A DNA stretch of 64,000 nucleotides from Planococcus donghaensis (GTDB taxonomy: Bacteria > Bacillota > Bacilli > Bacillales_A > Planococcaceae), in NCBI RefSeq assembly GCF_001687665.2, contig NZ_CP016543.2:1550001-1614000 (forward strand), given 5' to 3'. The notes under the pieces were generated by a model. That model was not told the DNA's origin and made no database searches. It saw nothing but the letters and a program-made list of their open reading frames with translations. Positions 1 through 9,664 of this stretch are shown in pieces; position 1 is the stretch's first letter, and each line of letters opens with the position of its first letter. The position numbers and the translations under genes are program-made.

Positions 1-1613
1 AAGTAATTGAGCGGCTGCTGAAATTGATTGCCTACGCCTCGTCGAAGTATACACGCTCCAAGTTAAGGAAAGCGCTACCAAAACAATTTGTTTATATTAT
101 AGAAGAGTTGTTGTATAAAACAGATGAGTTTAAAAACAAAAAAGACTATTATGCGAAAATGGTAACGCAAATCATTTCCCTAGGGCAAGCGGATAAATTG
201 ATTGTTGGATTGGCTTATACCACTCAACGCCTCGTCGTCGACCATTTGCATGTTGTAGGCGACATTTATGACCGAGGACCAGATCCGCACAAAATCGTAG
301 ATACGCTAATTGATTACCATTCGGTGGACATTCAATGGGGAAATCATGACGTTTTATGGATCGGTGCATATGCCGGTTCAAAAGTATGTTTGGCGAATAT
401 TTTACGAATTTGTGCACGTTACAATAACTTGGATATTATTGAAGATGTTTACGGCATTAATTTGCGACCGTTATTGAATTTAGCGGAGAAATACTACGAA
501 GACAATCCGGCTTTTCGACCGAAAAGAATATCAGATGAAAAGATGACAGAACAAGAACAGCTGCAAATTACTAAAATTCATCAAGCGATATCTATTATCC
601 AATTTAAATTGGAAAGTCCTATTATTAAAAGACGTCCGTGTTTTGACATGCGAGATCGCTTATTACTGGAAAAAGTCGACTATGACAAAAATGAAGCAAC
701 AATTCATGGGAAGACTTACCCATTAGAAAATACGTGCTTTGCAACCATCAATCCGGATCAACCAGATGAATTGATAGATGAAGAAAGACAAGTAATCGAC
801 AAATTGCTATTTTCGGTTCAACATTCAGAAAAGCTAGCGCGACATATGAATTTTTTGATGAAAAAAGGCAATTTGTATTTGAAATACAATGGCAACTTGC
901 TTATTCATGGATGCATTCCATTAGATGAAGATGGCAATATGGAGAAAATGGAGATTGAAGGAAAGTCATATGCAGGGCGTGAACTGCTCGATGTATTTGA
1001 ACGATATTTGCGTACGTCATTTGCGCATCCGGAAGAAACAGATGATTTTGCGACCGATATGGTTTGGTATTTGTGGACGGGTGAATATTCATCGTTATTT
1101 GGCAAACGGGAAATGACGACTTTTGAGCGTTACTTTATTCAAGACAAAGAAACACATAAAGAGCGGAAAAACCCATATTATTATTTACGGGAAGACGAAG
1201 ACATGTGCCGGAAAATACTTGCTGAATTTGATTTGAATCCTGAACATGGTCGGATTATTAATGGGCATACCCCTGTTAAAGAGCGGGACGGCGAAAACCC
1301 GATCAAAGCCAATGGCAAAATGCTAGTGATTGATGGTGGGTTTTCAAAAGCTTACCAGTCGACTACAGGAATTGCCGGATACACGTTGCTATATAATTCT
1401 TACGGCATGCAATTGGTCGCTCATCAATTGTTCAACTCAAAAGAAGAAGTCTTACAAAATGGGACAGATGTTTTATCTGTAAAACGATTGGTTGATGAAG
1501 AATTAGAACGAAAAAAAGTAAGAGAAACCAATATTGGGGAATGCCTCCAACAAGAAATTCGAAATTTGAATAGTTTGAGAGAATATCGTTACATGAAAAC
1601 TGTGAGAAGATAG
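1..1613 (+). CDS. fbp: Fructose-1,6-bisphosphatase class III, 3' part
   Basis: Hydrolyses fructose-1,6-bisphosphate to fructose-6-phosphate, the committed step of gluconeogenesis, in the cytosol. The reading frame is open from base 3, so the gene begins before the window and lacks its N-terminus; a TTG at 24 is only an internal codon. The visible 530 or so residues carry the metallophosphatase-like signature of Firmicute class III enzymes: [13 protein letters not shown] followed by QWGNHDVLW (metal-binding Asp, Asn and His), and later [13 protein letters not shown] near the C-terminus. Family members are about 640-670 residues, so roughly 110-140 residues are missing upstream. A terminator follows directly. 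Identification is firm. Confidence 0.95.
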   Translation, partial: VIERLLKLIAYASSKYTRSKLRKALPKQFVYIIEELLYKTDEFKNKKDYYAKMVTQIISLGQADKLIVGLAYTTQRLVVDHLHVVGDIYDRGPDPHKIVDTLIDYHSVDIQWGNHDVLWIGAYAGSKVCLANILRICARYNNLDIIEDVYGINLRPLLNLAEKYYEDNPAFRPKRISDEKMTEQEQLQITKIHQAISIIQFKLESPIIKRRPCFDMRDRLLLEKVDYDKNEATIHGKTYPLENTCFATINPDQPDELIDEERQVIDKLLFSVQHSEKLARHMNFLMKKGNLYLKYNGNLLIHGCIPLDEDGNMEKMEIEGKSYAGRELLDVFERYLRTSFAHPEETDDFATDMVWYLWTGEYSSLFGKREMTTFERYFIQDKETHKERKNPYYYLREDEDMCRKILAEFDLNPEHGRIINGHTPVKERDGENPIKANGKMLVIDGGFSKAYQSTTGIAGYTLLYNSYGMQLVAHQLFNSKEEVLQNGTDVLSVKRLVDEELERKKVRETNIGECLQQEIRNLNSLREYRYMKTVRR

Positions 1614-1631
1614 TAAAAGATAGAAATAGAA

Positions 1632-1658
1632 GAGGTGCATCCATGTGCCTCTTTTTTT
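1632..1658 (+). terminator. Intrinsic terminator after fbp
   Basis: An 8-bp stem with G-U pairs (GAGGTGCA/TGTGCCTC) and a TCCA loop, followed by seven T. It lies 20 bases after the fbp stop codon. Confidence 0.85.
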
Positions 1659-1833
1659 CTATGTAAAAATAATGATTGAAAAAGCAAGTAGTATAAAAGA
1701 AACGGTGAAATATATTTTTATAGTGCAAAACTCTTTATGATAAGTTCTAAAAATAATATACTATGAGAATAGATAATTATGACTAAAAACTGGAAGTCTA
1801 CAATTTACGATTATTTAGAGCGGAGCGAATAAT

Positions 1834-3882
1834 ATGTTGAAAGAACAAGAAAGATATTCGAGACTGGCAGAAATTACAAGACTCATTAATACGAAACTAG
1901 AATTACAAGATATGCTTCAACATGTTGCATCGGCCATTTCAGATGAAATTGTTCAATGTGATGCTATCGGTATTTACCTTCCTGATAGCGAAGGAATCTT
2001 CCGAGCTGTAGCAGGTAAGCCTGAAGCCATCGACGGTCAACCGTTGACTGATCAGAAAATAGATTTGGATGATGATCCACTTGCCAACGAAATTGCCACT
2101 ACAAAACAAGTGGTTTACATTCCCGATACATCGATGGATTCACGTCCGAACGCTGCTGCTTTAGCAGCGTTTAATATTAAGTCCCTTCTTGGACTACCCA
2201 TTATTTATGAGCAGCATTTATACGGTCTTGTGTTCTTATTTGATAATGGAAAGAAAATGGACTTAACCGAAAATCAAATTCAAAGTGTAGAAGCTTATGT
2301 CAATATGGCAGCAGTAGCTATTCAAAATGCGGCCAATCTTAAACAAAAAGAACAATTGCTTGCAGAAAAAGAACTCCTTCTCGACGCAAACAACGAGCTT
2401 GCCAAATGCGCAACTGTAAGCGAAAGCATAAACACTTGTTTTTGTTATTTAGAAAAAGTTGGCGGATTTAAAAATGTCGCTGTTTTTTTGAGAACGCCTG
2501 ATCAGACGAATACGGTTTATCTGAAAGAAGTAAACAATAAATCAAATTGGTCAAAGCCTGAATGGGAACGAATTATTGATGATTTCCAATCCACTACAAA
2601 TTCTGACACAGTTATTAAAGACATTATTAAGAAAAAACACATTCGTTTCATCCCTTCTGAAGAAAAATGTCGGTTACTGTTTATTCCTTTAATCTCAAAA
2701 GGAGCCGTTTTTGGAGTGGTGGCAATCGCTTGTTTGTTAGAAAAATTGCATACGTACGAGAAAACACAAATTAATCTAGCCCAGTCTATTATCAACTCAA
2801 CTGCAATCACACTTTCAAACTTAACGTATATGGACCAGCTTGAGCATCGTGTGAAAGACCGAACGTTGGAGTTAGCAAATGCAAACGAGCGGGTGACTAG
2901 TGTTATTGGCAGCATCACAGATGGATTTTTTGCGCTAAATGAAAACTGGGAATTTATCTATATTAACAACCACCAAGTACTGCCAAAAGGACGTACCCCA
3001 GAAAATGTAATGGGCGAGGAAATATGGTCTGTTTTTCCAGAACACTTTAATTCTATTTTATATAAAGAATTTTCTGGAGCCATGTTGAAAAGAATGCCTG
3101 TGCATTTTGAAATTGCTTCTGCTGAAGAAGGGTATTGTTATGAAATTGTTGCCTATCCGTTTGATGATGGAATTTGTTGTATGTGTAAAAACACGACAGA
3201 AAAGAAACTTTATGAAAATGAATTGAAACGGTTATCAAACTTAGAACTTATTGGCCAAATGGCCGCAGGAATCAGTCATGAAATTCGAAATCCCATGACG
3301 ACGGTTCGCGGGTTTTTGCAATTGCTTACAGATAATAGAGAATTAGAAAACTACAATTCGTATTTCGAACTAATGATTGAAGAGCTAGACCGAGCAAACT
3401 CTATCATATCTGAATTTTTATCGATGGGTAATACAAGGTCTTCGGATTTGAAAATGCAAAATTTAAATGCCATTATTATGGACATCGCTCCATTGTTAAA
3501 GATTGACACGTTTAGTCAAAATAAGTTTATTGAAATCGAGACGATGGATTTGCCAGATCTCCTGCTAAACCGAAATGAAATACGTCAATTGCTCATAAAC
3601 ATCTGTCGAAATGGACTTGAAGCGATGAACCCAGGGGAAATGCTGTCTATTCGGACGTATATAGAAAAAGAAAATACAGTGGTTCTGGAAATTGAAGATG
3701 AAGGCGAAGGCATGAGTGAAGAAGTATTAAAGAAAATTGGCACTCCATTTTATACGACTAAAGACAACGGTACAGGTCTTGGACTTGGTGTTTCGTATGC
3801 AATTGCTGCTCGTCATCGAGCCAAAATCGATGTACAGTCAAGCAGTGATGGCACCATTTTTTCATTTAAATTTCAATTATAA
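1834..3882 (+). CDS. Cytosolic GAF/PAS sensor histidine kinase
   Basis: A 682-residue sensor kinase without membrane segments. In order: a GAF domain (about 10-160), a second GAF-like region (about 185-335), a coiled linker, a PAS domain (about 360-455), then HisKA with the phosphorylated His482 in ISHEIRNPMTTVRGFLQL, and a HATPase domain with the N-box region NICRNGLEAM and G-boxes DEGEGM and GTGLGLG. It resembles the orphan KinE-like kinases of Bacillales that feed phosphorelays. No response regulator gene is adjacent. The signal is unknown. The start is ATG at 1834, preceded by a GGAG about 9 bases upstream. Confidence 0.88.
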   Translation: MLKEQERYSRLAEITRLINTKLELQDMLQHVASAISDEIVQCDAIGIYLPDSEGIFRAVAGKPEAIDGQPLTDQKIDLDDDPLANEIATTKQVVYIPDTSMDSRPNAAALAAFNIKSLLGLPIIYEQHLYGLVFLFDNGKKMDLTENQIQSVEAYVNMAAVAIQNAANLKQKEQLLAEKELLLDANNELAKCATVSESINTCFCYLEKVGGFKNVAVFLRTPDQTNTVYLKEVNNKSNWSKPEWERIIDDFQSTTNSDTVIKDIIKKKHIRFIPSEEKCRLLFIPLISKGAVFGVVAIACLLEKLHTYEKTQINLAQSIINSTAITLSNLTYMDQLEHRVKDRTLELANANERVTSVIGSITDGFFALNENWEFIYINNHQVLPKGRTPENVMGEEIWSVFPEHFNSILYKEFSGAMLKRMPVHFEIASAEEGYCYEIVAYPFDDGICCMCKNTTEKKLYENELKRLSNLELIGQMAAGISHEIRNPMTTVRGFLQLLTDNRELENYNSYFELMIEELDRANSIISEFLSMGNTRSSDLKMQNLNAIIMDIAPLLKIDTFSQNKFIEIETMDLPDLLLNRNEIRQLLINICRNGLEAMNPGEMLSIRTYIEKENTVVLEIEDEGEGMSEEVLKKIGTPFYTTKDNGTGLGLGVSYAIAARHRAKIDVQSSSDGTIFSFKFQL

Positions 3883-3920
3883 TAAATGAATTTTAATTAG
3901 ATCGGCTATATTAAATTTAT

Positions 3921-3968
3921 AAGACTAGAGACAAACTTGATCTGTTCGGTTTGTCTCTAGTCTTTTGT
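3921..3968 (+). terminator. Strong intrinsic terminator
   Basis: A near-perfect 15-bp stem (AAGACTAGAGACAAAC with its complement) around a 13-base loop, then TTTTGTTT. It ends the kinase transcript. Confidence 0.9.
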
Positions 3969-4004
3969 TTGAAATAGATTCGAAGGTAATTTGTGTATTA
4001 AATA

Positions 4005-4047
4005 GAGAAAGACTAAAAGCTCAACATCCTGCTCTTAGTCTTTCTCG
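4005..4047 (-). terminator. Terminator of the DUF305 gene
   Basis: A 12-bp inverted repeat, GAGAAAGACTAA with its complement, starting 2 bases beyond the stop codon of the minus-strand DUF305 gene. The T-run on the minus strand is short, so termination efficiency is uncertain. Confidence 0.65.
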
Positions 4048-4048
4048 C

Positions 4049-4501
4049 TTATTCCTCATCTTCAAGGTCTTCGATCAGCTTTTTCATTTCGGCAATTTCT
4101 TTTCGTTGTGCTTCGATAATCGAGTCTGCCAATTCACGAACGCGAGGGTCTGAAATGTTGGCGCGTTCACTCGTCAAAATTGCAATCGAATGGTGGGGAA
4201 TCATGGCTTCCATCCACTTAACATCTTCGATTAAGGTTTGACTGCGAACTAGCCATAACGAAAGCGCAAATACTACAGCACTCGTCCCAAGAATCACCGC
4301 ATTGGCTTTTTTGTTTTTGTACATCGGCCACATAAACAGCAACATAACAATTGCCATTGTAGAGCCCATGATCAAAGCCATATACACCCGGGTTTCACTA
4401 TAGAAAATGTGATCAAACTGAAACGTGTTCAAAAATGTTAACCAATACATGATAAAAGCTGAAGTTAAAATCATTAAAGTAAATTTCACATATGCATTCA
4501 T
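4049..4501 (-). CDS. DUF305 membrane protein
   Basis: A 150-residue protein with three predicted membrane helices (about 7-25, 40-58, 68-86) followed by a cytosolic or external helical tail. The tail carries the DUF305 signature: EAMIPHHSIAI (paired His) and later IIEAQRKEIAEMKKLIEDL. DUF305 proteins are ferritin-like helical proteins often found near metal or copper genes; the biochemical role is not established. The ATG at 4501 has the ribosome site GGAGGAGAAG. It diverges from the phosphotransferase gene at 4741. Confidence 0.85.
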   Translation of the reverse strand: MNAYVKFTLMILTSAFIMYWLTFLNTFQFDHIFYSETRVYMALIMGSTMAIVMLLFMWPMYKNKKANAVILGTSAVVFALSLWLVRSQTLIEDVKWMEAMIPHHSIAILTSERANISDPRVRELADSIIEAQRKEIAEMKKLIEDLEDEE

Positions 4502-4740
4502 CGATACTTCTCCTCCTTTTTCAATTAAGTTGCTAAAAACAAAGCTTATTATTTATATACCTGGATTTTTTTCAGATAAACTCCATAAAAACTGCACGAA
4601 TGGTGAGGAATCAAGCTCGGATACTTTAATTGAACGTAACAACCCAGAAATATCTGAATAAATTTACTAATGTAAATTCTTTGGTTAGAAAAAATGTTAT
4701 GATTATTTTAACCAAATCATGACAAGTCAGGAGACAACAA

Positions 4741-5637
4741 ATGGATGTTGCACCAATTATTGCGCAATTAAATAAAGAGAAGTCGATTGGGCATACGTAT
4801 ATGTATACGGCTTTGGCTGGCGGCACAATGAGCAAAGTTTTTCTTCTCTATCAAGAAAAGAGCAATGCATGCATTTTAAAGATTAACGCAGCAAAAGTGA
4901 CCAAAGAAGAAGCTGGTTTTCTGTCACTTTATCAGCCAATTGCCTTACTACCCGATTTACTAGTCGTGGATTCTTTATATCAATTTATGGTTTATACATA
5001 TATTCCAGGTTCTACAGCAAATCATCAAAACATCAAAAAAACAAGCCTTCTCCAAACGTTGGTTGCGGAACTCATAAACCACTACCAACCTGTGTTAAAT
5101 CAGCACAACTGGGGATGGAAAGACGCACCCGTAAGTTCGTGGGCGCAATTTTTACGCGATGAAGTAAAAGCGGCAACTGCTATATTAACTCCACAATTGG
5201 ATAGATTAGGTGTAACAATTGAAGAACCGCTATTAAAAGAGCGCTGCAATTCGGGACTAAACCAGTTCCCTTATTTAATTCATGGTGATTGCGGAGTACA
5301 TAATTTTATCGTACGCGAAGAAAAGTTAGCGGGTGTCATCGATCCAACTCCAATCTTAGGCTGGCCACATTATGATGTAATCTATGCATTTTTTTCGTCC
5401 CCTTCCGACTTAACTAAACAGGCGTGGGATTCTGCAATCGCTGGCCTAACAATCGAGCGGCCTGCTGATTCTGTTTTGTATGAAGAATTGCTGATTGGGT
5501 TGTACCAGCGGTTGGGCATTTGTCTTAAGCATCATCCTGAGGATTGGTCCATGTATATTCGAGCTTGGGAGTATTGGAATAAAATAGTTTCCAATCAGCA
5601 ACTGAAATTAGAATATTCAAGGAGAGTGGCAAATTGA
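4741..5637 (+). CDS. Aminoglycoside phosphotransferase-family kinase
   Basis: A 298-residue protein of the APH/choline-kinase fold. The catalytic loop reads IHGDCGVHNFIV (Brenner motif, catalytic Asp) and the metal-binding segment is GVIDPTPILGWPHYDV. The substrate cannot be deduced; family members phosphorylate small hydroxylated compounds such as aminoglycosides, choline, homoserine or fructosamine. The ATG has AGGAG 8 bases upstream. Its stop overlaps the start of the following DMT transporter by 4 bases, so the two are translationally coupled. That could mean phosphorylation plus export of one compound, which is inference. Confidence 0.82.
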   Translation: MDVAPIIAQLNKEKSIGHTYMYTALAGGTMSKVFLLYQEKSNACILKINAAKVTKEEAGFLSLYQPIALLPDLLVVDSLYQFMVYTYIPGSTANHQNIKKTSLLQTLVAELINHYQPVLNQHNWGWKDAPVSSWAQFLRDEVKAATAILTPQLDRLGVTIEEPLLKERCNSGLNQFPYLIHGDCGVHNFIVREEKLAGVIDPTPILGWPHYDVIYAFFSSPSDLTKQAWDSAIAGLTIERPADSVLYEELLIGLYQRLGICLKHHPEDWSMYIRAWEYWNKIVSNQQLKLEYSRRVAN

Positions 5638-6515
5638 AAGAAAAACTAATTTTCTCTTTATTGGTCGTCTTGACGACCGGATTAATGGGGTCTTCTTTTG
5701 TCGTAGCGAAAATAGGCTTGATCTACATATCGCCTCTATTATTGGCAGGGATACGATTTACGATTGCTGGCAGTATTATGATTTTCTTTGTTTTGTTATT
5801 TAAAAGAAAACACCCTAAAAATGCTGCAACTTGGGGGAAAGTTATTTTAATCGGTGCTGTTCAAACCGCAGGCGTGATGGGAGCTATTTTCCTCAGTTTG
5901 CGCACCATCACTTCAGGAGAGTCCGCGATATTAACGTTTATGAATCCCTTATTGGTGGTGTTGATTGGGACGTTAGCAATGGGCATGCGTTACCGAATTG
6001 TTCAATGGTTTGGAGTTTTTGTTGGGTTTGCGGGTGTTTTTGTCACAATGGGAAGTCATTTGGATCTTCAAATCGGCACATTGCTTGGTTTTTTAAGTGC
6101 CGTATTTTGGGCTGTTGGAACACTTCTTATAAAAAAATGGGGCGTCGCAATCGATATGTGGGTATTAACTGCGTATCAAATGTTGTTTGGCGGTCTTATC
6201 TTATTGCTTGGCTCAGTTTTTTTAGAAAATGCCTACATAGTCATTAACACAACATCGGTCTCTATTTTATTGTGGCTATCGATTCCAGCTTCCATCATTC
6301 AATTCACGATTTGGTTTTACTTGTTGCAAAAAGGAGATTCTGGTAAAGTAAGCGCCTTTTTGTTTTTAGCTCCTTTTTTCGGTATCGTATCTGGCTGGCT
6401 CGTGTTAGGAGAGCCTATTGGGATACCGTTATTAGTTGGTGGCAGTTTGATTTTCTCAGGAATTTTTCTAGTCAACTGGCCAGAAAAGCGAGTGCCAGTG
6501 AAAGTAACCGTATAG
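5634..6515 (+). CDS. EamA/DMT-family transporter
   Basis: A 293-residue inner-membrane protein with about ten hydrophobic helices in two EamA repeats. Typical features are MGSSFVVAKIGL in helix 1, GIRFTIAGS in helix 2 and WLVLGEPI near the end. Such proteins export metabolites or drugs, or import precursors; the substrate is unknown. It starts at TTG 5634 with AAGGAGAG upstream and overlaps the phosphotransferase gene by 4 bases, implying one operon. Confidence 0.85.
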   Translation: MKEKLIFSLLVVLTTGLMGSSFVVAKIGLIYISPLLLAGIRFTIAGSIMIFFVLLFKRKHPKNAATWGKVILIGAVQTAGVMGAIFLSLRTITSGESAILTFMNPLLVVLIGTLAMGMRYRIVQWFGVFVGFAGVFVTMGSHLDLQIGTLLGFLSAVFWAVGTLLIKKWGVAIDMWVLTAYQMLFGGLILLLGSVFLENAYIVINTTSVSILLWLSIPASIIQFTIWFYLLQKGDSGKVSAFLFLAPFFGIVSGWLVLGEPIGIPLLVGGSLIFSGIFLVNWPEKRVPVKVTV

Positions 6516-6553
6516 CTTAGTTTAACTAACAATAAAGAAATGGAGCATTCAAG

Positions 6554-7105
6554 TTGATAGAACTAGCAGGAAAAAAGATGACTTTAACAAACGCAACAGA
6601 AGAATTGTTAGATGAGCTTTATTATTGGCGCTTTGAAAATCCACAACAAGAAGCGAAAAAGTGGAACGGACCGTATATTCCAGAGGTGTGGTTGAGTAGA
6701 GATCAACACCGTAAAATGTGGTTAGAAGAAAAAGACATTTCGATGGGCGTCCCGGCATCACTGGTTATTACGGCGGACGGCAAAGCGATTGGCTATGTTG
6801 GTGCTTATTGGGTGGATAAAAACACAAATTGGTTGGAGACGGGTGTTGTAATTTATGACACGGATTATTGGAGCGGTGGATACGGCTCTGAGGCTTACCG
6901 GATGTGGATCGATTTTTTGTTTGCCAACACCGATTTGCACCGACTCGGCATGTCGACTTGGTCAGGCAATGAACGAATGATGAGCGTTGCAAAACGGTTA
7001 GGGATGTCAGAAGAAGCGCGTATTCGAAAAGCACGCATAGTCGATGGACAATTATATGATGCGATTAAGATGGGCATCTTGCGTGAGGAATGGGAAGTGC
7101 AATAA
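6554..7105 (+). CDS. GNAT-family N-acetyltransferase (RimJ/RimL type)
   Basis: A 183-residue acetyl-CoA-dependent acyltransferase. The fold is indicated by GYVGAYWVDKNTNWLETGVV (strands 4-5) and then the acetyl-CoA loop YDTDYWSGGYGSEAYRMWI, followed by VAKRLGMSEEARIRKAR. The family includes protein N-terminal and small-molecule acetylases; the target is unknown. It starts at TTG 6554 with TGGAG upstream, close behind the DMT gene and possibly in the same operon. A strong terminator follows. Confidence 0.85.
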   Translation: MIELAGKKMTLTNATEELLDELYYWRFENPQQEAKKWNGPYIPEVWLSRDQHRKMWLEEKDISMGVPASLVITADGKAIGYVGAYWVDKNTNWLETGVVIYDTDYWSGGYGSEAYRMWIDFLFANTDLHRLGMSTWSGNERMMSVAKRLGMSEEARIRKARIVDGQLYDAIKMGILREEWEVQ

Positions 7106-7109
7106 ACCT

Positions 7110-7142
7110 AAAAAGCGACAGCCAGCTGGCTGTCGCTTTTTA
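7110..7142 (+). terminator. Bidirectional intrinsic terminator
   Basis: Perfect palindromic hairpin AAAAAGCGACAGCCAGCT with its complement, and T/A tracts on both sides. It closes the operon running from 4741. Confidence 0.92.
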
Positions 7143-7159
7143 AGTTTATTCATAATATG

Positions 7160-7281
7160 GGATTCGTAGCACCAAGCGGACGCTTTCCGCGGACGAAGTG
7201 CTGAGCCTCCTCGTCGCAAGCTCCTGCGGGGTCTCATCACTCCGTTCTTCCGCAGGAGTCGCCACTTGGTGCTACGAATCC
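7160..7281. repeat. 122-bp imperfect palindrome, dispersed-repeat type
   Basis: The ends are perfect 17-bp inverted repeats (GGATTCGTAGCACCAAG at 7160-7176 and its complement at 7265-7281). Inside lie GC-rich blocks: CTTTCCGCGGACGA, GAGCCTCCTCG, CTCCTGCGGGGTCTC and a second internal inverted pair CTCCTGCGG/CCGCAGGAG (7221-7229, 7250-7258). The composition differs strongly from the AT-rich surroundings. Similar ~100-bp GC-rich palindromes containing GAGCCTCCTCG and CTGCGGGGTCTC are, from memory, dispersed in many Bacillaceae and Planococcaceae genomes. It occurs once here, between two terminator-like hairpins. Function unknown. Confidence 0.75.
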
Positions 7282-7414
7282 TGGAGTGAGTGGATGAAAA
7301 GGATATTAGGTTACTTTTATTGTGCAGTGGACAAAAGAATCTCGTCTTATTAAAGATTTGTCTAGAATCTGAAAAGACAGTTGGCTGTTTCTTTTTTTAG
7401 ATTTAAGAAGGACA

Positions 7415-8428
7415 TCAAATTATAAAATACGTTAAGACGGACAATAAAACCGATGCAATTGTCATTGCAGCGAGCGGCAAGAGAGCACGTTCTCGTAAAT
7501 CACGTAAGCTGACATTCAATCCCAGTCCAACCATTGCAGCTGTAAGTAACCAAGTGGTGGCCGTTGAGACAAAGTCACGTAAAGCTTCTGGGAACGGAAC
7601 GACTGGGCCTAGTACATAGCTGCCTAACACGCTGAGGAAGATAAACCCGAGAAGAAACCAGGGAAAGTCGACTTTTGCTGTAGTTTCTTCGTCTTTGTTT
7701 TTTCGTTTCATCATGAAAATAAAAATAAAACAAAGCGGAACGAGTAAAAAGACACGACCTAGTTTTCCAAGTAAAGCCATAGCGAGCCCATCTTCTCCAG
7801 CAGGAGCTCCGGCTAATGCCACATGAGCAATTTCATGTAAACTGATGCCAACCCACATGCCATATTCAATGTCATCCAGCGGTAAAAATGGGCGAATGAT
7901 GGTATAAGATATAGCAAATATTGTTCCCATGAGCGCAATAATGCCGACACCAATCGCGGTGTCTTCATCTTTTGCTTTAATGATTGGCGCAATAGCTGCA
8001 ATTGCGGCTGCACCGCACACGCCAGTGCCGACACCAAGAAGTAACGAAATCGTTTGATCGGCTTTAAAGCGTTTGGCTAGCCAAACAGTTAGCGAAATCG
8101 CAAAAGCAATAACGCCAACATCTCGTACTAAAAGCCAAAGACCATCGCTCAATACAGTATTAATGTTTAGTTTTAATCCGTATAAAATGATAGCGACACG
8201 TAGTAACCGTTTTGTGGAAAACGTGATACCAGATCGAATCGCAGTAGGATACCCGAAAAGCTGTCGGTAAAAAACCGCAATAATAATGGCGCACGCCAGT
8301 TGACCAATTTGATTAAAACCTGGTACTTGTGCCAATAAAAAACCTAGAAATGCGAGTAAAAACGTAAACAACACACCACCGAGCAATGCGGCTTTAGGCG
8401 ATGTTGATTTATTAAGAAATGCAGACAT
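7415..8428 (-). CDS. YeiH-family putative sulfate/sulfonate exporter
   Basis: About 337 residues with ten hydrophobic helices. Family hallmarks are GVGTGVCGAAAIAAIAPIIK, the ISLHEIAHVALAGAP segment and VGLGLNVSLRDLRERALLPL. The longer open frame reaches 8542, but ATG 8428 is preferred because AGGAGG lies 7 bases upstream (complement of CCTCC at 8433-8437), whereas the longer version would overlap the LysR gene. YeiH proteins are predicted to export oxidised sulfur compounds. The adjacent divergent LysR regulator matches the conserved YeiE-YeiH arrangement. Confidence 0.88.
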   Translation of the reverse strand: MSAFLNKSTSPKAALLGGVLFTFLLAFLGFLLAQVPGFNQIGQLACAIIIAVFYRQLFGYPTAIRSGITFSTKRLLRVAIILYGLKLNINTVLSDGLWLLVRDVGVIAFAISLTVWLAKRFKADQTISLLLGVGTGVCGAAAIAAIAPIIKAKDEDTAIGVGIIALMGTIFAISYTIIRPFLPLDDIEYGMWVGISLHEIAHVALAGAPAGEDGLAMALLGKLGRVFLLVPLCFIFIFMMKRKNKDEETTAKVDFPWFLLGFIFLSVLGSYVLGPVVPFPEALRDFVSTATTWLLTAAMVGLGLNVSLRDLRERALLPLAAMTIASVLLSVLTYFII

Positions 8429-8533
8429 AGTAAAACCTCCTGCAATAAGCTTAGAAAAAAAGTATGCATTAGTAAAATAAATATATAAAATGAGTACCAT
8501 AAGTAAAGTGAGATGTGAGGAGGGCGCAAAAAA

Positions 8534-9439
8534 GTGGATCAACGATTAGAAGTGTTTATTAAAGTGGTTGAAAAGAAGAACTTTTCCAAAGCGGCAGAAG
8601 AGTTGCATATGACGCAGCCCGCTGTTAGCCAGTACATTCGGTCATTAGAGGAATCGACAGGAGTGAAATTATTAGAGCGAACCAATAAGTATGTCCGTCT
8701 GAATAAAGCAGGTGAAATTGTCTTCCATCATGCACTCGAAATCAAGGAATTGTATGCAAAAATGAATCACTTACTCGATGATTTGACCAACAAAGCGAGC
8801 GGGTCTATTGCAATTGGTGCGAGTTATACATTTGGCGAATATTTATTGCCAGCGATCATCGCTGAAACTAAAGCACAATATCAAGACATCAAACCAACGG
8901 TCACTATTGGCAACACCACGACAATTGCTGCATTGGTATTAAACCATCAACTAGATGTCGGAATTGTCGAAGGCCATTTTAAAGACGTCAAAGAACTAAA
9001 AACAGAGCCGTTTGCAAAAGATCGAATGGTCATCGTCGCCCCAGCAAATCACCCATTGGCAGTACGTAAAGAGGCTATTTCGATTAAGGAACTGGCAGAC
9101 GAAACTTGGATATTGAGAGAGCTAGGATCCGGTACACGAGAAGCGGCAGAAGCAGTCTTTGAAAAATTTAGACTGTCACCTCAAGCCATTATGCACTTTA
9201 GCAGCACACAGCCAATAAAAGCCATGGTTGAAGCAGGAATCGGTATTAGTTTGCTATCAGAATGGGCAATTCAAAAAGAATTGAAATATGGGGATATAAA
9301 AGTAATAAACGTTAAAGAAATGCCTTATACACGAGATTTTTCGATTGTAACTCGGTCGCCGTTTCAAACAAAAGCATTGTCGGCATTTCTTAAGCTATTA
9401 AAAAATCATAAAGAAGTGATTGATTTTAAAGTTGAATAA
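8534..9439 (+). CDS. LysR-family transcriptional regulator, YeiE/CysL type
   Basis: A 301-residue LysR regulator. The N-terminal winged helix shows the classic FSKAAEELHMTQPAVSQYIR and LEESTGVKLLERTNKYVRLN; residues from about 90 form the periplasmic-binding-like effector domain. It starts at GTG 8534 with AGGAGGGCG upstream. It is divergent from the YeiH exporter with about 105 bp between the chosen starts, so it probably controls that gene from the shared intergenic region. Effector unknown. Confidence 0.88.
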   Translation: MDQRLEVFIKVVEKKNFSKAAEELHMTQPAVSQYIRSLEESTGVKLLERTNKYVRLNKAGEIVFHHALEIKELYAKMNHLLDDLTNKASGSIAIGASYTFGEYLLPAIIAETKAQYQDIKPTVTIGNTTTIAALVLNHQLDVGIVEGHFKDVKELKTEPFAKDRMVIVAPANHPLAVRKEAISIKELADETWILRELGSGTREAAEAVFEKFRLSPQAIMHFSSTQPIKAMVEAGIGISLLSEWAIQKELKYGDIKVINVKEMPYTRDFSIVTRSPFQTKALSAFLKLLKNHKEVIDFKVE

Positions 9440-9482
9440 CTATTGCTGCTTTTTTAGTTCGTAAAGGTCTAAGGGAAATAGC

Positions 9483-9526
9483 GAACGTTCGGAAAGTGTG
9501 ATGACACGTTTACGGACGTTCTTTTT
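9483..9526 (+). terminator. Terminator after the LysR gene
   Basis: Long imperfect stem, GAACGTTCGGAAAGTGT paired with ACACGTTTACGGACGTTC around a GATG loop, followed by five T. Confidence 0.85.
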
Positions 9527-9598
9527 GTGGGTTTTGTGCTGTGTTTTGGTTGTTCGTAAAAGTGTACTTTTACGAACGCTTATTTACTGAGAATTCTC

Positions 9599-9627
9599 TA
9601 GCTATCTGGCTATTCTCTAAGTATATT
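9599..9627 (+). promoter_or_regulatory. Promoter-like module, copy 1
   Basis: TAGCTA (9599-9604), 17-bp spacer, TATATT (9622-9627) followed by TAA. The same two hexamers at the same 17-bp distance recur at 11421, 33517, 38821, 42483 and 55488 while the spacer sequences differ, as expected for promoter -35/-10 elements. It lies 38 bases before the first SUKH gene. The upstream block TTTATTTCCAAAATTA of the other copies is poorly kept here. Confidence 0.65.
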
Positions 9628-9664
9628 TAAAGAAATAGAATTAAATGTAAAAAGGAGCTAAAAG

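Noticed and set aside
5831..6247. 138-codon alternative frame inside the DMT transporter gene
   Set aside because: Cys/Trp-rich shadow of a membrane-protein gene.
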